Shown piece after piece: positions 1 to 5,357 of a stretch of DNA of 5,357 nt. The notes below the pieces were generated by a model. The model had not been told where the DNA came from. It searched no databases and saw nothing but the letters and a program-made list of their open reading frames with translations. Source of the DNA: Acidobacteriota bacterium. Its GTDB lineage: Bacteria; Acidobacteriota; Blastocatellia; Pyrinomonadales; Pyrinomonadaceae. Location: assembly GCA_019247865.1 (NCBI GenBank), contig JAFBAJ010000706.1, forward strand, positions 1-5,357, given 5' to 3'. Position numbers and translations under genes: made by a program. Within the stretch, counting starts at the first letter, position 1, and every line of letters begins with the position of its first letter.

Positions 1-2
1 AG

Positions 3-605
3 CCGATTGAGGACGCGGAGATACACGAGGAGTTGCGCGCGCGCCTGCGCGAGGCCGCGGAAGACGCGGACGCCCTTATCATCTCCGACTACAACTACGG
101 CGTGGCGGACGAGAGCATGGCTACGGCCGCGCGCGAGATCGCCAGGCGGCGCAATATTCCGCTCCTCGTGGACTCGCGTTTTCGCCTCTCGCGCTTTCCC
201 AATTTCACCTCCGCCACACCCAACGAGGACGAGGTGGAGCAACAGCTCGACCGTCAACTGGAAACGGCCGTCGAGATGGAGACCGCGTGCGTGGACCTGC
301 GCGAGCGGCTCGGCTTTAAAGCTCTGCTCGTGACGCGCGGCAGCAACGGCATGCTGCTGCTCGAAGCGGGCGCGGCCCCGCTCCACATCGAAGCCGTCGG
401 AGCGCCCGAACCTGTGGACGTGACCGGCGCGGGCGACACGGTCATCGCGGCCTACTCGCTCGCACTCGCCTCCGGCGCATCGTTCGCTGACGCCGCGCAT
501 CTAGCCAACCACGCGGGCGGCCTCGTCGTCATGAAACGCGGCACGGCCTCGATCAATCGTCAGGAACTGCTCTCTTCCGTCCTGCGCTGGGGCGAAGCCA
601 CTTGA
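3..605 (+). CDS. PfkB-family sugar kinase, heptose-7-phosphate kinase-like (5' partial)
   Basis: The reading frame is open from the window edge, so the N-terminal part (sugar-binding lid and first PfkB signature) is missing; 200 codons remain. The clearest motif is the PfkB signature 2, DVTGAGDTVIAA, with the anion hole and catalytic Asp in GAGD at 426-437. Upstream are a strand ending in SDYNYG (84-101), the VDSR strand and a TPNEDE motif, in the same order as in the kinase domain of HldE/RfaE. Known members phosphorylate D-glycero-D-manno-heptose 7-phosphate at C1 in the cytoplasm, feeding ADP-heptose synthesis. The heptose assignment rests on the overall match and on the adenylyltransferase-like gene downstream. 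A ribokinase-like enzyme for another sugar is possible. One oddity is that the usual Lys of the DYxKG motif is replaced (DYNYG). The TTG at 33 is an internal codon and not the start. Confidence 0.85.
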   Translation, partial: PIEDAEIHEELRARLREAAEDADALIISDYNYGVADESMATAAREIARRRNIPLLVDSRFRLSRFPNFTSATPNEDEVEQQLDRQLETAVEMETACVDLRERLGFKALLVTRGSNGMLLLEAGAAPLHIEAVGAPEPVDVTGAGDTVIAAYSLALASGASFADAAHLANHAGGLVVMKRGTASINRQELLSSVLRWGEAT

Positions 606-788
606 GCGGGTATGTCTATGAAAAGAAAAGCCGCTCTCAGAAATGCTGGATTGGAAGAAGACTAATGTCAAAAAGATGCTGGAGCTTTTGAAGATACCGA
701 GAGCTTTTCAGGAATCGGAAATCCAACTGAGATAAAGTCAGGCAGCACTGAAGTTCTCCAAACAATGTACAGTTCGACCGGACAGAAT
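606..788 (+). other. AT-richer linker between the kinase and adenylyltransferase genes
   Basis: This stretch separates the two heptose genes and is visibly poorer in GC than both. It lies in the same reading frame as both neighbours, interrupted by the kinase stop at 603-605 and a second stop at 663-665. From 666 the frame is open into the next gene but has no ATG, GTG or TTG before 765. Its codons often end in A or T, unlike the neighbouring genes. Mini-ORFs of 17 codons (612-665) and 19 codons (676-735) are present but unsupported. A GAGCGG/CCGCTC stem (604-609 with 631-636) has a 21-nt loop and no T-run, so it is not a convincing terminator. I see no convincing promoter. Confidence 0.4.
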
Positions 789-1277
789 ATGAGTGCCGCA
801 AACTCGCGCGTCCTCGACCGCAACCGGCTCATCGCGCGGGTGGCGATTGCGCGGAAGAACGGGGCGCGGGTGGTGCTGGCGAACGGCTGCTTTGGCCTGC
901 TGCATGTCGGGCACGTTCGGTATCTGGAGGGCGCGCGTGCGCTCGGAGACCTGCTGGTCGTCGGCATCAATTCGGACGAGCAGGTGCGCTTGCTCAAGGG
1001 CGCGGGCCGCCCCTTTATGCCGGAACAGGAGCGCGCGGAACTTATCGCTTCCCTGCGCGTGGTGGACATTGTGACCATCTTCCCGGAGCCGACCGTCGAG
1101 GCGCTGATTCGAGCCATCCGCCCGGACGTTCACGCCAAGGGAACTGATTACACTGAAGGGAGCGTCCCGGAGCGCGAAGTGGTGCTCTCGTGCGGCGGCC
1201 GTGTCGCCATCGTCGGCGACCCGAAAGACCATTCGACGACGGAGATGTTGCGGAAATTGGCGGGTGAAGAAGGATGA
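789..1277 (+). CDS. hldC: Heptose-1-phosphate adenylyltransferase-like nucleotidyltransferase (HldE domain 2 / HldC type)
   Basis: The 162-residue protein is a cytidylyltransferase-fold enzyme matching the C-terminal domain of E. coli HldE over nearly its whole length. It has [11 protein letters not shown] at residues 32-42, containing the nucleotide-binding HxGH motif (39-42). It also has [11 protein letters not shown] (61-71), the R-P-x4-E-Q-R stretch around 74-82, KGTDY (117-121) and the C-terminal STTEML motif (149-154). Such enzymes join ATP and heptose 1-phosphate to give ADP-heptose and pyrophosphate in the cytoplasm. An ATG at 765 would add eight residues (MYSSTGQN). I prefer 789 because a GGACAG stretch (780-785) sits just upstream of it, but the choice is weak. 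The stop overlaps the next start (ATGA), indicating translational coupling. The sequence does not settle heptose stereochemistry or nucleotide choice. Confidence 0.88.
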   Translation: MSAANSRVLDRNRLIARVAIARKNGARVVLANGCFGLLHVGHVRYLEGARALGDLLVVGINSDEQVRLLKGAGRPFMPEQERAELIASLRVVDIVTIFPEPTVEALIRAIRPDVHAKGTDYTEGSVPEREVVLSCGGRVAIVGDPKDHSTTEMLRKLAGEEG

Positions 1278-1543
1278 AGATCGCGCATCGGATGCTGTTG
1301 GCGCTGATCTGCCTCTTCGCGTTCGGTTGCGCCGGCCTGAGCCTCGTCTTCATAATGGGTTCGAGCTATTTCGTGGCCGATATCGATTACACGGAGGCGC
1401 AGAGACAGGCGGCTGAAACCAGATCATGGTTTATCGTGGCTTTTGGCTGGCTCAGTCTGTGCGTTTCGATGTTGCTCATGTTCGCAGGCGATAGTATTGC
1501 CCGCTTCGTGTTGAAGCTCTTCGGCGCGGGCGAGTTGGAATAG
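1274..1543 (+). CDS. Small two-helix membrane protein, unknown function
   Basis: I do not recognise the family. The 89-residue product has two clear hydrophobic segments, about residues 7-31 and 52-72. They are joined by a short polar loop rich in acidic residues and Gln (about 32-50). The N-terminus carries K2, H5 and R6 and the tail carries R77 and K81, so by the positive-inside rule both ends should be cytoplasmic, forming a hairpin in the inner membrane. The start overlaps the upstream stop by 4 bp, with a purine-rich GAAGAAGG directly ahead of the ATG, and the GT9 gene begins 11 bp after its stop. This packing supports a real gene co-translated with the heptose pathway. Cys19 (AFGC) resembles a lipobox only loosely, since the -3 residue is Ala and -2 is Phe, so I do not call it a lipoprotein. 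Confidence 0.7.
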   Translation: MKIAHRMLLALICLFAFGCAGLSLVFIMGSSYFVADIDYTEAQRQAAETRSWFIVAFGWLSLCVSMLLMFAGDSIARFVLKLFGAGELE

Positions 1544-1554
1544 GCTGATTACGA

Positions 1555-2631
1555 ATGCGTCTGCTCTTCGTCAAACTCGGAAGCATCGGAGACATCGTGC
1601 ACACGCTGCCGTCACTGGCGGCGGTGCGGCGGGCTCTGCCGAGCGCGGAAATCTCCTGGGTCGTGGAGCGGCGCTCGGCCGAGATTGTGCGAGACAACCC
1701 GCTCCTCAATCGTCTCATCGAAGTGGACACGAAGGCTTTGAGGCGCTGGCCGGTGTCTGGGGAGACGCTGCTGGCACCGCGCCAGCAGTTACGTCGGCTA
1801 CGCGCCTCAACCTTCGATACCGCCTTAGATTTTCAGGGACTTCTTAAATCAGCCGCCATCGCACGCCTTTCAGGAGCGAGGCTGCGCTATGGCTTTGCGC
1901 GCGAGCAACTGCGCGAGCCTGCCAGCCGTTTCCTTTTGACCAAGACGCTGCCGACGCCTGCGCGCGTTCACGTCATTTCCAAAAATCTGGCGCTCGCGGC
2001 GGGCGCGCTCGGCATACACGTGCCAACGAACCCTTCGGAGTTCGAGTTCCCCATCGCCATCAGCCCGGCACATGAGCGGGAGGCGTCCGCGGCCGTCAGA
2101 GATTTGAAGACCGGCTTTGCGATTCTGAATCCGGGCGGCGGCTGGCCGACGAAGCTCTGGAGCGCGGAGCGTTTCGGCGCGCTGGCGGACGAACTGTGGG
2201 AGCACCTGGGGCTCAGCTCAGTCGTCACCTACGGGCCGGGCGAGCAGGAACTGGCGGAAAGAGTGGTCGCGGCGAGCCGTTCGGGACGAGCGACGGCGCA
2301 CAGCCTCTCCTTGAAAGGCTTTGTGGCCTTAGCGAAGCTGGCCGAAGTCTACGTCGGAGGCGACACCGGGCCGACTCACCTGGCGGTCGCGGCTGGCACG
2401 CCGGTCGTCGGTCTCTTCGGCCCGACCGAGTGGTGGCGTAACGGCAGCCCGCGCCCGGAAGATATTTGCGTCGAGCGCAATGAGATCGATTGTCGCGCGG
2501 ATTGCCATCGCCGCGCCTGCTCGAACTGGATCTGCATGGACATAGAGGTCGCGCGCGTCCGGCAGGCCGTCGAAGAGAGATTGCGGCGAGCGAAAAAGGC
2601 GAAGGAGGCGGAGCGGGAAACGATTGCGTAG
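1555..2631 (+). CDS. Glycosyltransferase family 9 protein, heptosyltransferase I (WaaC)-like
   Basis: The 358-residue protein has the GT-B two-domain layout of ADP-heptose:LPS heptosyltransferases. The N-terminus reads MRLLFVKLGSIGDIVHTLP, placing Asp13 exactly where E. coli WaaC has its catalytic base. The second domain contains NPGGGWPTKLW (192-202), with Lys200 in the donor-phosphate region, and GGDTGPTHLAVAAGTP (268-283), the ADP-heptose-binding motif with Asp270. FGPTEWW (288-294) follows. The C-terminus has a cysteine-rich patch (C305, C313, C317, C322, C327) of the kind seen in several GT9 proteins, then a basic helix. The enzyme would act at the cytoplasmic face of the inner membrane, adding heptose to a lipid A-linked or other surface glycan. 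Its position after the heptose-activating genes supports this. Acceptor and linkage cannot be read from sequence. Confidence 0.92.
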   Translation: MRLLFVKLGSIGDIVHTLPSLAAVRRALPSAEISWVVERRSAEIVRDNPLLNRLIEVDTKALRRWPVSGETLLAPRQQLRRLRASTFDTALDFQGLLKSAAIARLSGARLRYGFAREQLREPASRFLLTKTLPTPARVHVISKNLALAAGALGIHVPTNPSEFEFPIAISPAHEREASAAVRDLKTGFAILNPGGGWPTKLWSAERFGALADELWEHLGLSSVVTYGPGEQELAERVVAASRSGRATAHSLSLKGFVALAKLAEVYVGGDTGPTHLAVAAGTPVVGLFGPTEWWRNGSPRPEDICVERNEIDCRADCHRRACSNWICMDIEVARVRQAVEERLRRAKKAKEAERETIA

Positions 2632-2632
2632 A

Positions 2633-2639
2633 GGCGGGA
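2633..2639 (+). promoter_or_regulatory. Ribosome binding site deciding the start of the membrane methyltransferase gene
   Basis: GGCGGGA lies just after the GT9 stop and 5 nt before the ATG at 2645. It supports that ATG over the in-frame TTG at 2624, which would overlap the upstream gene and has no comparable site. Confidence 0.5.
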
Positions 2640-2644
2640 CATGG

Positions 2645-3190
2645 ATGCAGCGCTGGCGCGTGCCGCTCGGGTTCTTATGCGGCGCGCTTTTTCTTGTGCT
2701 CGCAAAGCCGCGCCCTTTGACGCTCGCCATCGGCGGCGGCATCGCGCTGCTCGGGCTGGCAGTGCGCGCGTGGTCGGCCGGGCATATCCGAAAAAATGAT
2801 CGGCTGGCGACCTCCGGCCCCTACGCCTACACGCGCAACCCGCTCTACTTCGGCAGCTTCCTGCTCGGCATCGGTTTCACCATCGCGGCGGGGCGCTGGT
2901 GGCTGGGGCTCATCTTCGCCGCGCTCTTTTTGGGCATCTATTTGCCCGTCATGCGCGTCGAAGCGACGACGTTGGCAGAGCTTTTCGGCGACGCCTACAG
3001 AGCTTATGCCCGCGCCGTGCCGCTCTTCTTCCCGCGCCCGGTCCCATACCGGGACGAGGAGACGCGCGACGTACGTTTCGACGCGAGCCTGTACCTGCGC
3101 TATCGAGAATATCAGGCGGCCATCGGCCTCGTCGTCGCGTGGGGCTTGCTGGCTTTGAAGGCTGCTTTTATCAACTGGAATTTTTTTTAG
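2645..3190 (+). CDS. Isoprenylcysteine carboxyl methyltransferase (ICMT)-like membrane methyltransferase
   Basis: The 181-residue protein is strongly hydrophobic, with likely membrane segments near residues 7-20, 25-45, 66-82, 86-104 and 156-176. It carries the family hallmark SGPYAYTRNPLYFG (57-70). After E106 it has the C-terminal signature LFGDAYRAYARAVPLFFP (113-130), which matches the FGxxYxxYxxxVPxFxP pattern of the ICMT/phospholipid methyltransferase superfamily. These enzymes use S-adenosylmethionine within the membrane; eukaryotic ICMT methylates prenylated cysteines, while most bacterial homologues have no known substrate. About 50 residues follow the core, including an extra helix, which is longer than minimal members. 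The gene starts 13 bp after the GT9 gene and ends 3 bp before the DUF3108 gene. A lipid, polyprenyl or glycan-lipid substrate is conceivable but only a guess. An alternative TTG start at 2624 would give 188 residues. Confidence 0.83.
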   Translation: MQRWRVPLGFLCGALFLVLAKPRPLTLAIGGGIALLGLAVRAWSAGHIRKNDRLATSGPYAYTRNPLYFGSFLLGIGFTIAAGRWWLGLIFAALFLGIYLPVMRVEATTLAELFGDAYRAYARAVPLFFPRPVPYRDEETRDVRFDASLYLRYREYQAAIGLVVAWGLLALKAAFINWNFF

Positions 3191-3193
3191 CTT

Positions 3194-4018
3194 ATGAAGT
3201 ACCGCACTCGTTCGATTTTCGCCGCCCTGCTGTTCATGCTGCTGAGCTGTTTTGTCATCAGGGCGCAGGAGCGAACGTTCCAGTTCGAGCCGTCTGAGAC
3301 TCTCGTTTATGAAGGCGAGTTCACGCGCTCTCTGCTGCGCGGCATAGACGTGGCCGCCTTACAGTTTTCAGCCAGCCGCCTTCCGGCTCCCCCTGTAGAC
3401 CAGATCGCGGGGCCAACGCAGCCCTTCCTGCTCTTTACGGCGGAGGCCAATTCGAAAGGCATCGTCAGCAAGCTCTTCGGCCTCACCTTTCACCAGCGCG
3501 TAGAATCCATCGTCGAAGGCGCGACCTTCAACGTCATGAGCACCAAAAAGGTTGACGAACAGGGCAAACGCAAGCGCACGAGCGAAGCGGTTTTCGACAG
3601 GGCCTCCAACAAGGTCACCTATACTGAGGTAGACCCGAACGACCCGACCCGCACGCCGCGCGTCGTCACTTCGCCAGTGACCGGCACGGTGCAGGACATC
3701 GCTTCGGCCTTCTACTACATGCGCACGTTGAAGCTGGAGCCGGGACAGAACTTCGAGATTTCGATCAGCGACACGGGGCAGGTCTATCGTATCCCCGTCA
3801 AGGTCATCAAGCGCGAGCAGCTTAAAACCGTCATCGGCAAAGTCCAGACCGTGCTGGTCGAGCCGGAGCTGTTCGGCGAAGGCCGCCTCATCCGGGGCAA
3901 CGGACAGATCACCATCTGGTTCACAGACGACGCACGCCACATCCCCGTCCGCGCCAAGATGAACACCAGCCTCGGCCGCGTGGACATCAAGCTCAAGAGC
4001 ATGACCAACAACAAGTAG
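3194..4018 (+). CDS. Exported DUF3108 domain protein
   Basis: The 274-residue product begins with a typical signal sequence: K2, R4 and R6, then a hydrophobic core at 8-22. The likely signal peptidase I site is VIRA-QE (A24/Q25). LLSC at 16-19 resembles a lipobox but has Leu at -2, so a lipoprotein is a weaker alternative. The mature part opens with FEPSETLVYEGEF (31-43), the characteristic beginning of DUF3108. It closes with ITIWFTDDARHIPVRAKMN (239-257) followed by TSLGRVDIKL, the equally typical end. It is probably a beta-rich periplasmic or outer-membrane-associated protein; the family's biochemical role is not established. There is a 3-bp gap from the methyltransferase gene, so it very likely shares the transcript, and no strong ribosome binding site is visible. 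It appears to be the last gene of the operon. Confidence 0.85.
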   Translation: MKYRTRSIFAALLFMLLSCFVIRAQERTFQFEPSETLVYEGEFTRSLLRGIDVAALQFSASRLPAPPVDQIAGPTQPFLLFTAEANSKGIVSKLFGLTFHQRVESIVEGATFNVMSTKKVDEQGKRKRTSEAVFDRASNKVTYTEVDPNDPTRTPRVVTSPVTGTVQDIASAFYYMRTLKLEPGQNFEISISDTGQVYRIPVKVIKREQLKTVIGKVQTVLVEPELFGEGRLIRGNGQITIWFTDDARHIPVRAKMNTSLGRVDIKLKSMTNNK

Positions 4019-4071
4019 CCGGTCCCATTTTTGCGCCTCCTCCTTCCCGGGTGGTGACCTAAAGTCAACTA

Positions 4072-4169
4072 TCTGCGCTTCCTCTGCGTGAACTCTGCGC
4101 CTCTGCGTTGAGTGTCTGGGAGCATCATTTCAACGCAGAGACGCAGAGAAGTCGCTGAGATAACGCAGA
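4072..4169. repeat. 98-bp symmetric palindromic repeat made of CTCTGCG units
   Basis: The inner arms at 4093-4110 and 4131-4148 are complementary at 17 of 18 positions around a 20-nt loop. Outer arms TCTGCG (4072-4077) and CGCAGA (4164-4169) pair on the same axis (4120.5), with 15-nt interruptions of equal length on both sides. The left half is itself a run of CTCTGCG-type units at 4082, 4093 and 4101. Similar CTCTGCG/CGCAGAG intergenic palindromes recur in many environmental bacterial genomes, as I recall; they are non-coding, REP- or MITE-like. No T-run follows either arm, so it is not a standard intrinsic terminator, though the RNA hairpin could protect or end the upstream transcript. Confidence 0.8.
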
Positions 4170-4207
4170 GAAAAACAATTTAGGACACTACTCCTTCCTG
4201 CCCTGCG

Positions 4208-4236
4208 TTGACACCGCGCGCGCAATCCCGTACAAC
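4208..4236 (+). promoter_or_regulatory. Sigma-70-type promoter for the DUF4912 gene
   Basis: A perfect -35 box TTGACA (4208-4213) is followed after exactly 17 nt by TACAAC (4231-4236), which matches 4 of 6 bases of TATAAT. Transcription would start near 4243. That leaves the ATG at 4240 outside the transcript and favours the in-frame starts at 4300 or 4315. The site lies in the non-coding gap between two + strand genes, where a promoter is expected. Confidence 0.5.
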
Positions 4237-4314
4237 TTTATGTGCTCTACATCGAACAGTGAAGCACTAAGAACAGGCTTTGCCGCTTGCAAAGCCGAGA
4301 TGGGAATTTGTCTG

Positions 4315-5277
4315 ATGCCGCTTATTTTTCCGGGAAGCTCTGAACTGACGATCAAGCAGCCGTTGCCGTCCGCCGTGGTGGACAAGCTGGCGGAGCTTTC
4401 GACCGACGAGCCTTTGCCCGAAGCCTATCCGGGCGACAGGATTCGCCTGCTCGCGCAATCGCCGCGCAAGCTCTATCTCTACTGGGGGCTGGCCCAGGAT
4501 CCGTATGATGTTTTAGAGCGGGCCTTCGGGGCGCAGTCCGCGCGTTATACGCTCGTCGTGCGGCTGGTCAATACCGAGAGCGGCGAGAGCACTTTGCATC
4601 TCGCTTCGCCGACCAAATCGCAGTGGCTGGACGTGCCTCCCGGAGGCGCTTATCGCGCCGAGCTGGGTCTCTACGCGCCGGGCAGAGTCTTTATCCGGCT
4701 GCTCTCATCCAACGTCGCGCAGACGCCGCGCTCCGGTGTGGCGCGGACCGTTGACGCCTCGTCGGACTGGAACATCTCTGCGGAGAATTTCGCGCAGGTG
4801 CTCGACGAAGCGGGCTATGTCAGCGACGCGCTCGAAGTGACGCTCGAAGCGGTTGACGAGCTGACCGGAGACGGAGCGACGCGCGCCGTGGCCGGAGCCT
4901 TCAGCGATGAGGAACTTCCCGCGATGACCCAAGAGGAGCTGGCGGAGATGCGCGGCCTGCTCGCGGCGCTCGCCTTCGGCGCGCGTTCCGAGAGCCTGCA
5001 AACGATTCTCTCGCCGCCGCTCGCGAACTGGCTTGAGCGCGCAGGCCGTCACGGTTCAGCCGTCAGCGGCGAGCGGCTGGTCGAGCTCCTGCGCACCATG
5101 CTCGGCATCGAGATGAGCTACCTGCCACAGCATGCTCCGGCGGAAGAGGCCATGCGGCGCACCGCGCGCGTCATCGTCGGCGCGAGCGAAGTCAATCTGC
5201 CCGTGCATCCCTTCCATCTCTGGATGCCGAGCATGAACGTCGGACTCTTAAAATCCATTGTGTCATTGACGCATTGA
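4315..5277 (+). CDS. DUF4912 domain protein
   Basis: Counting from the chosen ATG the product is 320 residues. The DUF4912 region spans roughly residues 43-150. It has the signature SPRKLYLYWGL, then YTLVVRLVN, SQWLDVPPGGAYRAELGLY and FIRLLSSNVAQTPRSG, a beta-rich module often described near glycan or glycogen enzymes but without a proven role. The rest is mainly helical and acidic, including a LxALAFG segment near 215-222, and ends in a segment with HPFHLWMP. No signal peptide or membrane segment is evident, suggesting a cytoplasmic protein. In-frame ATGs at 4240 (345 residues) and 4300 (325) are alternatives. I chose 4315 because GGGAA (4302-4306) lies 8 nt upstream and the promoter at 4208-4236 starts transcription after 4240. 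The gene is probably transcribed separately from the heptose cluster. Confidence 0.82.
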   Translation: MPLIFPGSSELTIKQPLPSAVVDKLAELSTDEPLPEAYPGDRIRLLAQSPRKLYLYWGLAQDPYDVLERAFGAQSARYTLVVRLVNTESGESTLHLASPTKSQWLDVPPGGAYRAELGLYAPGRVFIRLLSSNVAQTPRSGVARTVDASSDWNISAENFAQVLDEAGYVSDALEVTLEAVDELTGDGATRAVAGAFSDEELPAMTQEELAEMRGLLAALAFGARSESLQTILSPPLANWLERAGRHGSAVSGERLVELLRTMLGIEMSYLPQHAPAEEAMRRTARVIVGASEVNLPVHPFHLWMPSMNVGLLKSIVSLTH

Positions 5278-5290
5278 TTCAAAGGATGGT

Positions 5291-5317
5291 CTTTGGTCTT
5301 TGCCCTTTGGTCTTTGC
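5291..5317. repeat. Short tandem repeat, two 13-nt copies with 14-nt period
   Basis: CTTTGGTCTTTGC occurs at 5291-5303 and again at 5305-5317, separated by one base. It follows the DUF4912 stop by 13 nt. CAAAG (5280-5284) can pair with CTTTG (5291-5295) across a 6-nt loop, but the stem is too short to call a terminator. It is non-coding and has a strong pyrimidine/purine strand bias. Confidence 0.7.
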
Positions 5318-5338
5318 ATGTCTAACTTAGCTTGAATG

Positions 5339-5357
5339 TTGACACTCAAGGTTGAGT
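5339..5357 (+). promoter_or_regulatory. Possible MerR-type promoter, cut by the window end
   Basis: A consensus -35 box TTGACA (5339-5344) runs straight into the dyad ACTCAA-GG-TTGAGT (5344-5357, 6-bp perfect arms). An operator dyad in the spacer just after the -35 box is the arrangement used by MerR-family regulators such as SoxR and CueR. The -10 box and the gene it would serve lie beyond the window, so this remains tentative. Confidence 0.3.

Noticed and set aside
604..636. GAGCGG/CCGCTC inverted repeat as a terminator after the kinase gene
   Set aside because: The stem is only 6 bp with a 21-nt loop and is not followed by a T-run.
612..735. Mini-ORFs 612-665 and 676-735 in the linker as small peptides
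   Set aside because: They have 17 and 19 codons, no clear ribosome binding site and no recognisable sequence; chance ORFs explain them.
668..1232. Two long minus-strand ORFs opposite the adenylyltransferase gene (668-1117 and 738-1232)
   Set aside because: Both are antisense to a gene with clear family motifs; their translations are low-complexity and Arg/Ser/Ala-rich, as expected from the reverse strand of GC-rich coding DNA.
3368..3940. A 190-residue minus-strand ORF opposite the DUF3108 gene
   Set aside because: It lies wholly inside a gene with a signal peptide and recognisable DUF3108 ends, and its translation shows no domain.
3993..4050. Minus-strand AAGGAGGAGG followed by an ATG (complement of 4026-4028)
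   Set aside because: It looks like a strong ribosome binding site, but the frame closes after 11 codons and runs antisense into the DUF3108 gene end.
4072..4170. CTCTGCG/CGCAGAG repeats as a CRISPR array
   Set aside because: The units are short, inverted about one axis and lack regular unique spacers, so this is a palindromic element.
4188..4385. A 65-codon minus-strand ORF across the DUF4912 promoter and gene start
   Set aside because: No recognised motif; it overlaps the promoter and the 5' end of a well-supported gene on the other strand.

Overview
The window is high-GC, densely packed bacterial DNA with all convincing genes on the + strand. A heptose-activation pair, a heptosyltransferase-type glycosyltransferase and exported proteins point to a Gram-negative (diderm) bacterium. 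The GC-rich codon use, the CTCTGCG-type palindromic repeat and the DUF4912 protein would fit Acidobacteriota or a similar environmental phylum. That placement is an impression and not proven by the sequence.

Layout: (1) Positions 3-605 hold the C-terminal part of a PfkB/RibK-type sugar kinase resembling the kinase domain of HldE; its 5' end lies outside the window. (2) An AT-richer linker of about 180 bp follows, in frame with both neighbours but closed by stop codons. (3) Positions 789-1277 encode a stand-alone heptose-1-phosphate adenylyltransferase-like protein (HldE domain 2 / HldC type). (4) It overlaps by 4 bp (ATGA) a small two-helix membrane protein at 1274-1543. (5) Positions 1555-2631 encode a GT9 heptosyltransferase. 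(6) Positions 2645-3190 encode a membrane methyltransferase of the isoprenylcysteine carboxyl methyltransferase (ICMT) type. (7) Positions 3194-4018 encode an exported DUF3108 protein. Genes 3 to 7 overlap or are spaced by 13 bp or less and probably form one operon, with the kinase likely upstream in it.

After this cluster comes a non-coding stretch (4019-4314) holding a 98-bp symmetric palindromic repeat built of CTCTGCG units and a near-consensus sigma-70 promoter. The promoter moves the likely start of the next gene, a DUF4912 protein ending at 5277, downstream of the first ATG. The last 80 bases contain a short tandem repeat and, at the very edge, a TTGACA box running into a dyad that looks like half of a MerR-type promoter.

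Working together, the kinase and adenylyltransferase would make an ADP-heptose (or related NDP-heptose), and the GT9 enzyme would transfer it to a surface glycan such as the lipopolysaccharide inner core. The membrane methyltransferase and the DUF3108 protein are plausible envelope partners with unknown substrates. No clearly new biological system was found. The most noteworthy items are the split heptose enzyme with its in-frame linker, the palindrome whose unit recurs in the next gene's promoter, and the truncated MerR-like promoter.
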